From IMG/VR virus record IMGVR_UViG_3300009098_000018, positions 1 through 34,976 of that record: a stretch of 34,976 nt of DNA; one strand, given 5' to 3'. This document shows positions 8,040 to 15,036 of the stretch, piece by piece (position 1 is the first letter of the stretch; every line of letters starts with the position of its first letter). The notes beneath the pieces are model-generated. The model was given only the letters and a program-made list of their open reading frames with translations, had not been told where the DNA came from and did not search any database. This DNA comes from a virus. The position numbers were made by a program, and so were the translations under genes.

Positions 8040-8347
8040 ACCCGATCGCCCAAGAAGCGCTCGCCGCGATCGTCCGCTGGGGCCTCGCGCTCGCCGCCGG
8101 CTATCTCGTGAAGGCGGGGATCTGGTCCGCGTCCGATTCGACGACGTATGTGGGCGCCGCCACGATCGGCCTGGTCGCGCTCGGCTGGTCGCTCTGGCAG
8201 AAGTACGCGGCGCGGCTGAAGCTGCTGACGGCGTTGTCGCTATCGCAGCCGACGTCGGAGGCGGCCGTCGAAGCGGCGATTGATCGCGGCTTCCCGACGC
8301 CCGCGATCACGTCCCGCAAGGACATGGCGCCCGTCGTCGGCGCGTAG
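8036..8347 (+). CDS. Putative holin (two-helix membrane protein)
   Basis: A 103-aa protein with two hydrophobic helices at about 10-28 (AIVRWGLALAAGYLVKAG) and 36-53 (TTYVGAATIGLVALGWSLW). These are followed by a basic stretch (QKYAARLKLL) and a soluble tail. The shape and length match class II holins, and this type of 'NPIAQEAL...W.L.L..GYLV' protein recurs in temperate phages of soil bacteria. It starts in an ATGA overlap with the 36-residue membrane protein. No endolysin is recognisable beside it, which keeps the call tentative. Confidence 0.6.
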   Translation: MNPIAQEALAAIVRWGLALAAGYLVKAGIWSASDSTTYVGAATIGLVALGWSLWQKYAARLKLLTALSLSQPTSEAAVEAAIDRGFPTPAITSRKDMAPVVGA

Positions 8348-8419
8348 CTCAGGCGTTCCGCGGGAGTGTACTTTTCGATCGGCGCGGCGCACACTACGCG
8401 CAGCCGTGGAGGAGTCCCG

Positions 8420-8848
8420 ATGAATGAAGCGCGTCAGGTGCCGCCGGGCGAGGCGGCGCCCGTGTCGATCGTGGTCAACGGCGATCTGCATTTGTATCTC
8501 GGCAACGCGCCTGCGATCACGCAGAGCCTGCAGCGCGCCGAAGGGGTTCTCGAGGTTCTGCGCCAACAAGGAGTGTCACTTATGAGTGCGATCGATGATG
8601 TGAAAGCGGACCTCGATGCGGTGAACGCGGACCTCGGCGCCATCAAGACGGCGGTGGGCAGTACGATCGGCGCGCAGCAAACGCAGATCGCGGATCTCCA
8701 GAGTCAGATCGCGGCGCTGAACGCGGGCGACGCGTTGACGGCCTCGCAGTTGGCGGATCTGAAAACGTCGGCCGACGCGGTCAAGGTCAGTGCGGATGAA
8801 GCGCTGGCGGCGGTGCAACCCGCGCCGACCGCGCGCAAGCACAACTAG
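8420..8848 (+). CDS. Coiled-coil protein with two possible starts
   Basis: A 142-aa protein. The first start at 8420 has a strong GGAGGAG site (8407-8413). The N-terminal 50 residues are a small beta/helix part ('VSIVVNGDLHLYLGNAPAITQSL'). From residue 55 (MSAIDDVKADLDAVNADLG) it is a clean heptad coiled coil up to a short basic tail. That inner Met at 8582 has its own AAGGAG site at 8568-8573, so a shorter 88-aa form could be made. Coiled coils of this second type occur as stand-alone phage proteins. The function is unknown. Confidence 0.6.
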   Translation: MNEARQVPPGEAAPVSIVVNGDLHLYLGNAPAITQSLQRAEGVLEVLRQQGVSLMSAIDDVKADLDAVNADLGAIKTAVGSTIGAQQTQIADLQSQIAALNAGDALTASQLADLKTSADAVKVSADEALAAVQPAPTARKHN

Positions 8849-8860
8849 ACGCCAGGGCAG

Positions 8861-8887
8861 GGACGGGGGAGGATCGCTCCCTCGTCC
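8861..8887 (+). terminator. Strong hairpin, probable end of late operon
   Basis: The arms GGACGGGGGAG and CTCCCTCGTCC pair over 11 positions (one G-T) around the loop GATCG. It lies 13 bases after the stop at 8848 and upstream of a small basic gene. There is no U-run after it, so it could be a Rho-type pause, an RNA-stabilising stem or an attenuator instead of a simple intrinsic terminator. Confidence 0.5.
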
Positions 8888-8914
8888 ACATCTCATAAAG
8901 GTGAGCCGGGTCCG

Positions 8915-9079
8915 ATGATTCTTCCACCCGAATGGCTCGAGCCTCGAATTCCGACGCCGCATCAGAAGCATCGGAAAGGCCGGATCGGGGCGACGCTCGG
9001 TCTCTCTGAAAAACGGCGACAGAAACGGCGGAGACGCGCGCAGATCGCGAAGGCTTCACGCCGCGCGAATCGTGGCTGA
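8915..9079 (+). CDS. 54-residue highly basic protein
   Basis: The frame begins MILPPEWLEPRIPTPHQKHR and continues with an Arg/Lys-rich helix (SEKRRQKRRRRAQIAKASRR). It has an AAGGTG site about 13 bases upstream. The charge suggests nucleic-acid binding. It is the last plus-strand gene before the minus-strand regulators and ends only five bases before the convergent gene at 9085. Confidence 0.5.
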   Translation: MILPPEWLEPRIPTPHQKHRKGRIGATLGLSEKRRQKRRRRAQIAKASRRANRG

Positions 9080-9084
9080 AAAAT

Positions 9085-9318
9085 TCACCACACCTCGAGC
9101 GCGCTGGCCATCTGGCGCAGTTGGGCGGCGATCGGTTTGGCGCGCGCCCGCTGGACCTCGAACCGCGTCGGATCAAACGCCACCTCGTACGTCGTGAAGC
9201 GCTCGCCACAGGCCCGGCAGTGGCGCCGACGGCGAATCGCCAGGCCCGTACACCGGCTATCGATCACGCCGGATCCTAACGGGCTGTCGCACAGGGGGCA
9301 GTGGAGATGATCACTCAC
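9085..9318 (-). CDS. Stand-alone NrdR-like zinc ribbon protein
   Basis: A 77-aa protein. Residues 7-45 match the N-terminal zinc ribbon of NrdR: '[19 protein letters not shown]', '[19 protein letters not shown]', with two C-x2-C pairs. NrdR represses ribonucleotide reductase genes and also has an ATP-cone of about 90 residues, which is absent here; only a short helical tail follows. The start is GTG, which is separated by two bases from, and coupled to, the stop of the XRE gene upstream, so both lie on one transcript. I infer a DNA-binding or competitor role. A paralogue lies at 21960-22163. Confidence 0.7.
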   Translation of the reverse strand: MSDHLHCPLCDSPLGSGVIDSRCTGLAIRRRRHCRACGERFTTYEVAFDPTRFEVQRARAKPIAAQLRQMASALEVW

Positions 9319-9514
9319 GGGCTTTCTTCGCGGGCTTCTTTTTCATGCGGGCGGCGAGTTCTCGAATCAACCGCAGCGCCAACGCATCCGGCCGACGTCG
9401 CCCTTGTTCCCAATCCTCGACCGTCCGAGACGAACGCGCGAACCGAGCCGCGAAGCTGGCGGTATCCTCTCGCAAGGTCGCACGGAGAGCGCGTACTTCG
9501 TCGGCGATGGTCAT
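9311..9514 (-). CDS. XRE-family helix-turn-helix repressor
   Basis: A 67-aa protein with a single HTH domain: '[51 protein letters not shown]'. The helix pair TASFAARF / [15 protein letters not shown] is typical of XRE/HigA-like repressors. The tail is Lys-rich ([11 protein letters not shown]). Directly upstream lie two identical palindromic operators, each overlapping a promoter, so autoregulation and control of the divergent early operon are likely. The ATG falls about six bases after the -10 box, so the transcript is predicted to be leaderless. It overlaps the zinc-ribbon gene downstream. Confidence 0.8.
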   Translation of the reverse strand: MTIADEVRALRATLREDTASFAARFARSSRTVEDWEQGRRRPDALALRLIRELAARMKKKPAKKARE

Positions 9515-9520
9515 GGGCTC

Positions 9521-9550
9521 AGTCTACGGCATTGCCGTGACAGCCGTCAA
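9521..9550 (-). promoter_or_regulatory. Promoter of the XRE repressor operon
   Basis: On the minus strand: -35 TTGACG (9550-9545), an 18-base spacer, and -10 TAGACT (9526-9521). The repressor ATG begins six bases after the -10 box, so transcription should start at or next to the A of the start codon. No Shine-Dalgarno sequence is present, which agrees with a leaderless message. Confidence 0.65.
9526..9538. promoter_or_regulatory. Operator 1 (perfect palindrome)
   Basis: ACGGCA-T-TGCCGT, six-base arms around one base. It covers the spacer end and the -10 region of the minus-strand repressor promoter, so a bound repressor would block its own synthesis. Confidence 0.7.
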
Positions 9551-9558
9551 ATAAGCGC

Positions 9559-9587
9559 TTGACATCAATACGGCACTGCCGTAGACT
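9559..9587 (+). promoter_or_regulatory. Promoter of the early recombination operon
   Basis: -35 TTGACA (9559-9564), a 17-base spacer, and -10 TAGACT (9582-9587). Operator 2 lies in the spacer and touches the -10. A start near 9594 gives a leader of about 119 bases before the ATG at 9713. Confidence 0.7.
9570..9582. promoter_or_regulatory. Operator 2 (perfect palindrome)
   Basis: ACGGCA-C-TGCCGT. It is identical to operator 1 apart from the centre base and 44 bases from it. Each operator sits in the same position relative to its promoter (ACGGCAnTGCCGTAGACT on either strand). Confidence 0.7.
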
Positions 9588-9594
9588 CTCTTTA

Positions 9595-9712
9595 TAGGAA
9601 TGCGGCGCCGCCCGGTGTTACTAGCACCGAACGACGCCTGACCCGGTTCCAAGGCTGGTTGGTTACGCGGGCTGCCCGATTCTACCGGGAGCCACGCAGA
9701 AAGGCGCTCCCG
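9595..9712 (+). promoter_or_regulatory. 5' leader of the early operon with a small hairpin
   Basis: The leader contains a stem at 9613-9629: CGGTG pairs with CACCG, and a T-G and a T-A pair can extend it around ACT. A 13-codon frame at 9600 (MRRRPVLLAPNDA) could be a leader peptide, but it starts only a few bases after the predicted transcript start and is not claimed as a gene. Confidence 0.3.
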
Positions 9713-9931
9713 ATGATCCTCACCTCCCCCGAACTCAGTCTCTGTGTCCGCTTGATCGGCCGCGGCTGGACCCTGGCCGAAGCCCGCGCGCGCATCGCGG
9801 CGAACCGCCGGCAACTGAGCTTCCAGCAGCTGCTCGCGGCTCCCACGACCGGCGCCCGACTCGACGCCATGTTGACCGACAACGCCCGGATCGATGCGGC
9901 GCTCGAGCTCGAGAAAGGGCGTGCCTCGTGA
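9713..9931 (+). CDS. Small early protein, unknown function
   Basis: A 72-aa, mostly helical protein (MILTSPELSLCVRLIGRGWT, then 'LAEARARIAANRRQLSFQQLL'). The ATG at 9713 has an AAAGG site ten bases upstream; a GTG at 9659 would extend it by 18 residues but has no site. It is the first gene after the repressor-controlled promoter and is coupled by GTGA to the next gene. The family is not recognised. Confidence 0.55.
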   Translation: MILTSPELSLCVRLIGRGWTLAEARARIAANRRQLSFQQLLAAPTTGARLDAMLTDNARIDAALELEKGRAS

Positions 9932-10140
9932 CCTGGGCCGACGACGCCGACGACGTGCGCCCCAACGCGAATTGCTCCGACTGCGGCGTGGACTATTCGA
10001 AAGCCGACCACGATCCCACGACGACGTGTGACGCCTGCTCGGATCGCCGCGATCAGTGGGCCGACGCGTTCACCGCGCGCCAGATGGCGAAGGCGCGGCC
10101 GATCACCCCCATCACGAAGAACCAGGAGAGTGTCGCATGA
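9928..10140 (+). CDS. Small zinc-finger-like protein
   Basis: A 70-aa protein with two C-x2-C pairs (NCSDCGVDYSKADHD and TTCDACSDRR) that could bind one zinc ion. The N terminus is acidic (TWADDADDVRP). It lies between the first early gene and Erf with overlaps on both sides (GTGA and ATGA). Likely a DNA- or protein-binding accessory of the recombination operon; inferred only. Confidence 0.55.
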   Translation: MTWADDADDVRPNANCSDCGVDYSKADHDPTTTCDACSDRRDQWADAFTARQMAKARPITPITKNQESVA

Positions 10141-10892
10141 GCGCCGTCGCTGAAGCCGTGGCCCCCCCATCCACCGCGATGGTCCCGGCCGTTCTGATGT
10201 TCGAGCGTCTCGCCGCCAATAAAGACGTCGACGTGGCCAAGCTCGAGCGCCTGATTGCCATGCAGGAGCACATCCTCGCGCACCAGGCGCGCGCCGCCTT
10301 CAATCACGCGTTCGCCGCGATGCAGGCGGAGATCCCGACCATCCTCGAGGGCGCGGCCGGGGACGGCGGCAAGTGGACCTTCGCCCCGCTCGAGGACATC
10401 CAGACCGTCCTGCGCCCGATTCTGGTGCGGCACGGCTTCGGCTTGAGCTTCCGCACCGAGTGGCCCGATCCGTCGACGATCAAGGTCATCGGCCTGCTGA
10501 CCCACCGCGACGGCCATGAGCGCACGAGTGAATTTTTGGCGGCGGCCGACACGAGCGGATCGAAAAACGCGATCCAGGCGCGCGGCTCCGCGGTCAGCTA
10601 CGGCCGGCGCTACACGACGAAGGACCTCCTCAACATCACGACGCGCGGCGCCGACGATGACGGGCGCACGGCGATCGCGCCGACGCCGACGCCGACGCCG
10701 AAGGCGGCCACGCTCCATCCGTCCGGGTATCTCGCGTGGCTCGATGCGCTGCGCCAGACGGCCCAGCGCGGGACCGCGGCGCTCGAGCGCGCGTGGTACG
10801 ACGCCCCGACGGCGCTCCGGCGGCATCTGCGGACGACCAACGCGGCGCTCTGGCAGGACCTCAAGGCGATCGCGGAACGGCGGGTGTCATGA
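10137..10892 (+). CDS. erf: Erf-family single-strand annealing protein
   Basis: A 251-aa protein. It shows the Erf pattern: 'LERLIAMQEHILAHQARAAF', 'AFAAMQAEIPTILEG', 'WTFAPLEDIQTVLRPILVRHGFGLSF', 'VIGLLTHRDGHERTSEFLAAADTSGSKNAIQARGSAVSYGRRYTTKDLLNI' and 'GADDDG'. Erf proteins anneal complementary single strands and, in P22, help to circularise the genome and recombine. The length is normal for the family. A Pro/Thr linker (TPTPTP) joins a helical C-terminal domain that may recruit partners. It is followed at once by an exonuclease, the usual annealase-exonuclease pair. Confidence 0.85.
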   Translation: MSAVAEAVAPPSTAMVPAVLMFERLAANKDVDVAKLERLIAMQEHILAHQARAAFNHAFAAMQAEIPTILEGAAGDGGKWTFAPLEDIQTVLRPILVRHGFGLSFRTEWPDPSTIKVIGLLTHRDGHERTSEFLAAADTSGSKNAIQARGSAVSYGRRYTTKDLLNITTRGADDDGRTAIAPTPTPTPKAATLHPSGYLAWLDALRQTAQRGTAALERAWYDAPTALRRHLRTTNAALWQDLKAIAERRVS

Positions 10893-11569
10893 CCTGCACG
10901 CTGGTCGCCACGAGTCCCGTCGCGCATCCGTTCACCGTCGTCGACGTGCCCCAGCGATCGCCGGCGTGGTTTGCGGCGCGGCTCGGGCGCCTCACGGGCA
11001 GCCGCGCGGCGGCCATGATCGCCACAACGCAGAAGGGGACCCCGACGGCGGCGCGCAAGGACCTCCGCACGCAACTCGTCCTCGAGCGCCTCACGGGCAC
11101 CTGCCAGGAGGACGCCTGGTGCAGTCCCGAGATGCGGCGGGCGGTGCTGCAGGAGCCGCAGGCCGTCGCGGCCTATGAAGCCTTGACCGGGCGCGTCGCC
11201 TGGCGCAGTGGATTCCTCGCGCACGACACGTTGCCCGTCGGCTGCTCGCTCGATGGGCACCTGGGCGACTTTGCGGGCCTGCTCGAAGTGAAGTGTCCGA
11301 AGTCCGCGACCCACCTGGCGTCCCTCACGTCGCGCACCATCCCGGCCGAGTACCTCCCGCAGATCGTGCACAACTTGTGGATGACCGGCGCCGCCTGGTG
11401 TGACTTCCTCAGCTTCGATGATCGCTTTCCCTTGCCGCTCCAGACGATGCTGGTCCGGTACGCGCGCGACGAAACGGAGATCGCGCTCTACGCGCGCGTC
11501 GTCACGGCGTTTCTCGCGGAAGTCGACGACGAACTCGCAGCAGTGCAGACCCTCCAGGAGGTCGCGTGA
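10889..11569 (+). CDS. YqaJ/lambda-exonuclease-type recombination nuclease
   Basis: A 226-aa protein. 'QRSPAWFAARLGRLTGSRAAAM' (residues 22-43) is the YqaJ signature. The PD-(D/E)xK core follows as D122 (CSLDGHL) and E133-V-K135 (LLEVKCPKS). A conserved tail helix (YLPQIVHNLWMTGAAWCDFLSFD) matches the family. It should degrade one strand of a duplex to give substrate for the Erf protein. It is coupled by ATGA to erf and by GTGA to the HNH gene. Confidence 0.85.
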   Translation: MTCTLVATSPVAHPFTVVDVPQRSPAWFAARLGRLTGSRAAAMIATTQKGTPTAARKDLRTQLVLERLTGTCQEDAWCSPEMRRAVLQEPQAVAAYEALTGRVAWRSGFLAHDTLPVGCSLDGHLGDFAGLLEVKCPKSATHLASLTSRTIPAEYLPQIVHNLWMTGAAWCDFLSFDDRFPLPLQTMLVRYARDETEIALYARVVTAFLAEVDDELAAVQTLQEVA

Positions 11570-12114
11570 GCATCCCGACATTCCTCCGTCCCGAAGCCTG
11601 GCCGTACGTCGACGTCGAAATCATTCCGGCCGACGAACAGTGCGGCCCCGTGGTCGACGTCACGATCGCGCCAGTGTCCGCGCAGCCAAGTCTCTTCGGC
11701 CAGGCCCCCACCTTGGCCGAGCTCCAGGAACATCCCCGCGCGACGCCGAAGCACCGGCTCGGCTCGAAGCTCGATCGCGCCGTCGCGAACAAAGCGGCGC
11801 GCCTCGCCGACAAGCGCCTCCTCGACGCCTGGGCGCTCGCCGTGAAAACGCGCGACCAGTGGAAGGATCGAAAAACCGGGCGGCCCGTGCTGCGCAGTCG
11901 GCAGCTCGATCCCCTGCGCGCCGAAGCCCATCACATCGTCGACCGCGCCGATCGCCGCGTGCGCCACGACATCCGCAACGGCCTCTGTCTGAGCTTCGCG
12001 ACGCACTTCGCCGTCACGCGGCACCAGCTGCGCATCGAGGGGACGCAGTTTTTCTGCGTCGAGGGCCACACCTACATCGATGCGACGTTCCCGGTCGTGT
12101 TTGTTAGGCTGTGA
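11566..12114 (+). CDS. HNH-type nuclease
   Basis: A 182-aa protein. The C-terminal part has the His-Asn-His layout: 'AEAHHIVDRADRRVRHDIRNGLCL' (H122-H123, then Asn in DIRNGL), 'FATHFAVTRHQLRIEG', and ends with 'HTYIDATFPVVFVRL'. The usual Cys-x2-Cys zinc pair is missing, as in some phage HNH proteins from recombination loci. The N-terminal 80 residues include 'SLFGQAPTLAELQEHP', which may be a DnaN-type sliding-clamp peptide (Q-P-S-L-F). It probably acts on DNA with the Erf/YqaJ pair. Confidence 0.65.
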   Translation: MSIPTFLRPEAWPYVDVEIIPADEQCGPVVDVTIAPVSAQPSLFGQAPTLAELQEHPRATPKHRLGSKLDRAVANKAARLADKRLLDAWALAVKTRDQWKDRKTGRPVLRSRQLDPLRAEAHHIVDRADRRVRHDIRNGLCLSFATHFAVTRHQLRIEGTQFFCVEGHTYIDATFPVVFVRL

Positions 12115-12117
12115 CCG

Positions 12118-12432
12118 ATGCGGACGTACTGGCTGAGCTTCTGCGACAGCGACCGTCCGACCGGGCAGCAATTTCTCGGCGCCGTCGTCGTGGACGTGAC
12201 CGAGGCCGACGCGCAGCTCGCGTTGCAGCTGTTCCCCACGATGCACGATCAGCAGGAAGGCCCGTGGATCGCCGCGGCCGTGCGGGCGTGCTGGAAGGCC
12301 CGCGTCAATCCGGGCGGGGAAGTGGCGAGTCTGCGCGTCGACGACGCGCCGGAGTTCGCCCGTCGCTCGCCCCACTATCCCCGCCTGCAGCTCCTCAGTC
12401 GCGCCGACGTCGACGCGCTCGACGCGCGGTAG
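12118..12432 (+). CDS. Last gene of the early operon, unknown function
   Basis: A 104-aa protein (MRTYWLSFCDSDRPTGQQFL) with mixed beta/alpha composition ('GAVVVDVTEADAQLALQLFP'). It lies three bases after the HNH gene. Its stop (12430-12432) abuts the stop of the convergent minus-strand gene with no space between them. Phage proteins with a 'YWLSFCD...GAVVVD..' start recur in temperate phages, but I know no function. Confidence 0.6.
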   Translation: MRTYWLSFCDSDRPTGQQFLGAVVVDVTEADAQLALQLFPTMHDQQEGPWIAAAVRACWKARVNPGGEVASLRVDDAPEFARRSPHYPRLQLLSRADVDALDAR

Positions 12433-12717
12433 CTACTTCGTGGACTTCGATCTCCGGAGCGGCAAATACGCGCCGTCGGTGATCGTCACGTCCGTGAGCG
12501 GGACGATCGCGCTATTGCCGTCCCCGTCGACGCAGAGATACACGGGGCTGCTGCCGGGCTGATCGCCGAGCATCGAGATCCGCACCGCATCGCCGTCCAC
12601 CTCGCCGTGAATCGGCGTCTGGAACGGCGGCGCCCACGTCGCGCGGCCGGGCATCGGCACCTCGGTCGCGGCGGTTTCCTGGCGTTGGTGGGCTTTTTGA
12701 CGGGCCTTCAGACTCAT
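12433..12717 (-). CDS. Small protein downstream of the glycosyltransferase
   Basis: A 94-aa protein. A basic, Gln-rich helix (MSLKARQKAHQRQE) is followed by a beta-rich part ('HGEVDGDAVRISMLGDQPG', 'PVYLCVDGDGNSAIVPLTDV'). It is coupled by ATGA to the GT87 gene and probably belongs to the same moron transcript. The family is not recognised. There is no signal or membrane segment. Confidence 0.55.
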   Translation of the reverse strand: MSLKARQKAHQRQETAATEVPMPGRATWAPPFQTPIHGEVDGDAVRISMLGDQPGSSPVYLCVDGDGNSAIVPLTDVTITDGAYLPLRRSKSTK

Positions 12718-13916
12718 ACGGGAACCTCCTGGGGTTTGAACGGATGTTCAAACGGGGTACGGTTCAGGAGTCTACACCCGCCGTCCAGGCTCACCCACCA
12801 CAGCAGCAGCGTCGCCACGCCCGCCACCGGGGCGAAGAGCGCGCCCATCGGACCCGGCAGTACGCGCGAGAGGGCCAAGAGCGGCAGCGCGCCCACACTG
12901 AGCAGCCCGATCGCGATCGTGAGGCGTCGCGACGATTGACCATGAAAGGTGGCCAGTAGGGGCCCGGCCGCGAACCACAGGTAATACACCCACCCGATCG
13001 GCGAGATCAGGATCGAGGCGAGCCAGACGATCGTCCACTCGCGATCGACGGACCGCGGTCCTTGCGCGAGCCGCCACCCCGTCAGCCCCACCACCACGGC
13101 GCCGGCCAGCCCATACCAGGGACGGGGCAGGCCCCAGAGTCCGACCAGGCCGAGCAGCGAGGCGTTGCTCAGATTGGCGGTATTCACCGTGCCCACCACG
13201 CGGAACCAGGAGGCGTACGCGTCGACGCCGACGATCGCCGCGCCGAGCACGAGCGACCCCAGGCCCACCGCGCCACAGGCGAGCAGCGCGCGCCACTGCC
13301 GCCGCCAGGCAACGTAGATCAGGAACCCGAGAAACATCGGTTTCAACATCAGGACCAGCCCGAGCCAGGCGCCCGCCTGGGTCCACTGGTCCCGACGCGC
13401 CGATCGCCAGGCCAGCGTCGCCGGCACCATCAGCAGCCATCCGAGATTGCCGCTGTGCACCAGTTGCAGCGCGGGCAGGGACAGCCCGATCAGCACGAGG
13501 CCGCGCAGCGAGGGAGCGATCGCGAGCTCGCGGCCGAGGATCCGCAGCGACACCAGCAGGCCCAGGAGATTCAGGATCAGCCAGGGCACGAGCGCGCCGT
13601 GCAGCGGCAGCCACGCAAACGGGGCGAAGAGGAGCGTGGCGATCGGCGGATTCAGATTCGGCAGCTGGCCCGACGCATACACGTCCGCGCCGGCGATCCA
13701 CGCGCGCCCGGTCGCGTAGAAGGTCGCAAAGTCGCCGCCGTCCGTCCAGAGAGCGGACAGGGCCACGCTCTGACACACGACGAGACCCGGCAGCCAGACG
13801 ATCCAGGGATCCAGGCGGGGCAGGGACGGGGACAGGACCGGTCGTGTCGTCCCCAGCGCGACGACGGGATCTCTTGCACTCCAAATGCACGAATCGCTGA
13901 GACTCCGATCGCGCAT
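12714..13916 (-). CDS. GT87-family polytopic glycosyltransferase (moron)
   Basis: A 400-aa protein with about ten membrane helices. Residues 60-105 match the GT87/DUF2029 signature: 'GGDFATFYATGRAWIAGADVY', 'NLNPPIATLLFAPFAWLP'. 'GNLGWLLMVPATLAW', 'LKPMFLGFLIYVAWRRQW' and 'SPIGWVYYLWFA' also fit. Members move mannose or similar sugars from polyprenol-phosphate onto lipid or glycan acceptors on the outer face of the inner membrane. The Asp in GGDF is the expected catalytic base. It has its own promoter and a GGAAGG site, lies next to the integrase and faces away from early genes, as expected for a lysogenic-conversion gene that changes the host surface. Confidence 0.8.
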   Translation of the reverse strand: MRDRSLSDSCIWSARDPVVALGTTRPVLSPSLPRLDPWIVWLPGLVVCQSVALSALWTDGGDFATFYATGRAWIAGADVYASGQLPNLNPPIATLLFAPFAWLPLHGALVPWLILNLLGLLVSLRILGRELAIAPSLRGLVLIGLSLPALQLVHSGNLGWLLMVPATLAWRSARRDQWTQAGAWLGLVLMLKPMFLGFLIYVAWRRQWRALLACGAVGLGSLVLGAAIVGVDAYASWFRVVGTVNTANLSNASLLGLVGLWGLPRPWYGLAGAVVVGLTGWRLAQGPRSVDREWTIVWLASILISPIGWVYYLWFAAGPLLATFHGQSSRRLTIAIGLLSVGALPLLALSRVLPGPMGALFAPVAGVATLLLWWVSLDGGCRLLNRTPFEHPFKPQEVPV

Positions 13917-13983
13917 CTGGCCAACCCTTCCAGCCAGTTACGCGGTCCTGCACCGCGATCGTCGCCTGGCTTATGATGGACTC

Positions 13984-14012
13984 ACTTTAGAGGTCTAACC
14001 ACCAGTAATCAA
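13984..14012 (-). promoter_or_regulatory. Promoter of the GT87 moron
   Basis: Minus strand: -35 TTGATT (14012-14007), 17-base spacer, -10 TAAAGT (13989-13984). The gap 13917-14013 also holds a locally AT-rich stretch and is a possible attP site because it flanks the integrase stop; no repeat core can be shown without the host junction. Confidence 0.5.
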
Positions 14013-14013
14013 G

Positions 14014-15030
14014 TTATTTATTTTCCGGGACAGGCGGAGGCGCGTGCAGCTGGCCTGCCAAGGTCGCCGCCGCGCGATCCACGTCCTGCATCGCCCCCGC
14101 CGCATAGCGGGCCGTCGCCGCCACCGTCGAGTGCAGGAGAAACCGCGAGACCGTCGCGAGATCCTTCGTCACTCGATACAACATCGTCCCGAACGAGTGC
14201 CGCAAATCGTAGAGGCTGATGCCCGTGATCGGCGGCGTCGCGCGGCGGCCGGCCGATTTGAAAATGCTGTTCGCGGTCGGCACGCTGAACGGCCCGTACG
14301 CATTGGCCGCGTGAAAGGCTTTGAAGGCCTCGACGGCTTGCGGGAGCAGTGGCAAGGTTCGGGCTTCGACGCCGGCGCCTTTCCGTCGCGGCCGCACCCG
14401 GAGCGTCTCGGCGGTCAAGTTCAGATCGGCCGGCTGCACCTGGCCGAGCATCCCCGGCGGTAAGCCCGTCCAGGCGAGCACGCGGATCCGGATCTTCGTG
14501 ACGCTCGTGGGCATCGCGTCGATCAAGCGCTGGATCGTGTCGTAGGGCAAGCCGCGGGCTTCGGGCTTCGGTTCGCGCGGCGCTTCACTCGCGCGCACAG
14601 GATTGGGGACTTCCTTCCCGTCCAACTTGTTCCACATCGAGAGCAGGACCATGCGGCGTTTGCGCACCGTGCCTGGCGCCAGGCCGGCGACGAGCCACCC
14701 TTGCAACACGCGATCGATGTCGGCGGCTTTGATGCTCCGGCGTGGCCGATCGGCGCCGAGGGCGCGTTTCCAGAGCTCGAGCTGCTTCGTGCGTTGCGTG
14801 TAGGTGACGAGCGCGGTGACGCGGGTCAAGTACTCCTCGATGTCGGCGCCGAACGAGCCGCGGGCCGCTTTCGGGACGGCGTAGGTGTCGCGCTGGTCCT
14901 TGAGCCAGGCGCGCATCTCCTCGACCGGGGTGGTGAGCGGGTAGCTCTTCGCGTACGTCTTGCCGGCGATCTCGACGTACGCTTGCCAGCCGCCTTTCCA
15001 GGGCCGGATGTTTTTCAGGCGGCGCGGCAT
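14014..15030 (-). CDS. int: Tyrosine recombinase integrase with altered catalytic set
   Basis: A 338-aa protein. An N-terminal arm-binding domain ('WKGGWQAYVEIAGKTYAKSYPL') and a core-binding SAM-like domain (about 60-150) precede the catalytic domain. Visible catalytic residues are K217 (RPRRKGAG), R277 and H278 (YDLRHSF), H300 (FLLHST) and the nucleophile Y309 (TARYA). At the first Arg position the sequence is 'TGLPPGML': P191 replaces Arg. The box II His is Tyr (Y274). It should integrate or excise the phage if these changes are tolerated. It ends beside the moron promoter and possible attP. Confidence 0.8.
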   Translation of the reverse strand: MPRRLKNIRPWKGGWQAYVEIAGKTYAKSYPLTTPVEEMRAWLKDQRDTYAVPKAARGSFGADIEEYLTRVTALVTYTQRTKQLELWKRALGADRPRRSIKAADIDRVLQGWLVAGLAPGTVRKRRMVLLSMWNKLDGKEVPNPVRASEAPREPKPEARGLPYDTIQRLIDAMPTSVTKIRIRVLAWTGLPPGMLGQVQPADLNLTAETLRVRPRRKGAGVEARTLPLLPQAVEAFKAFHAANAYGPFSVPTANSIFKSAGRRATPPITGISLYDLRHSFGTMLYRVTKDLATVSRFLLHSTVAATARYAAGAMQDVDRAAATLAGQLHAPPPVPENK

Positions 15031-15036
15031 GACCGC

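Noticed and set aside
9600-9641. 13-codon leader peptide MRRRPVLLAPNDA
   Set aside because: It starts a few bases after the predicted transcript start, has no properly spaced ribosome site, and has no attenuation structure that I can show.
13917-14013. attP core site next to the integrase
   Set aside because: The position is plausible, but no repeat, arm sites or host junction are available to define a core.
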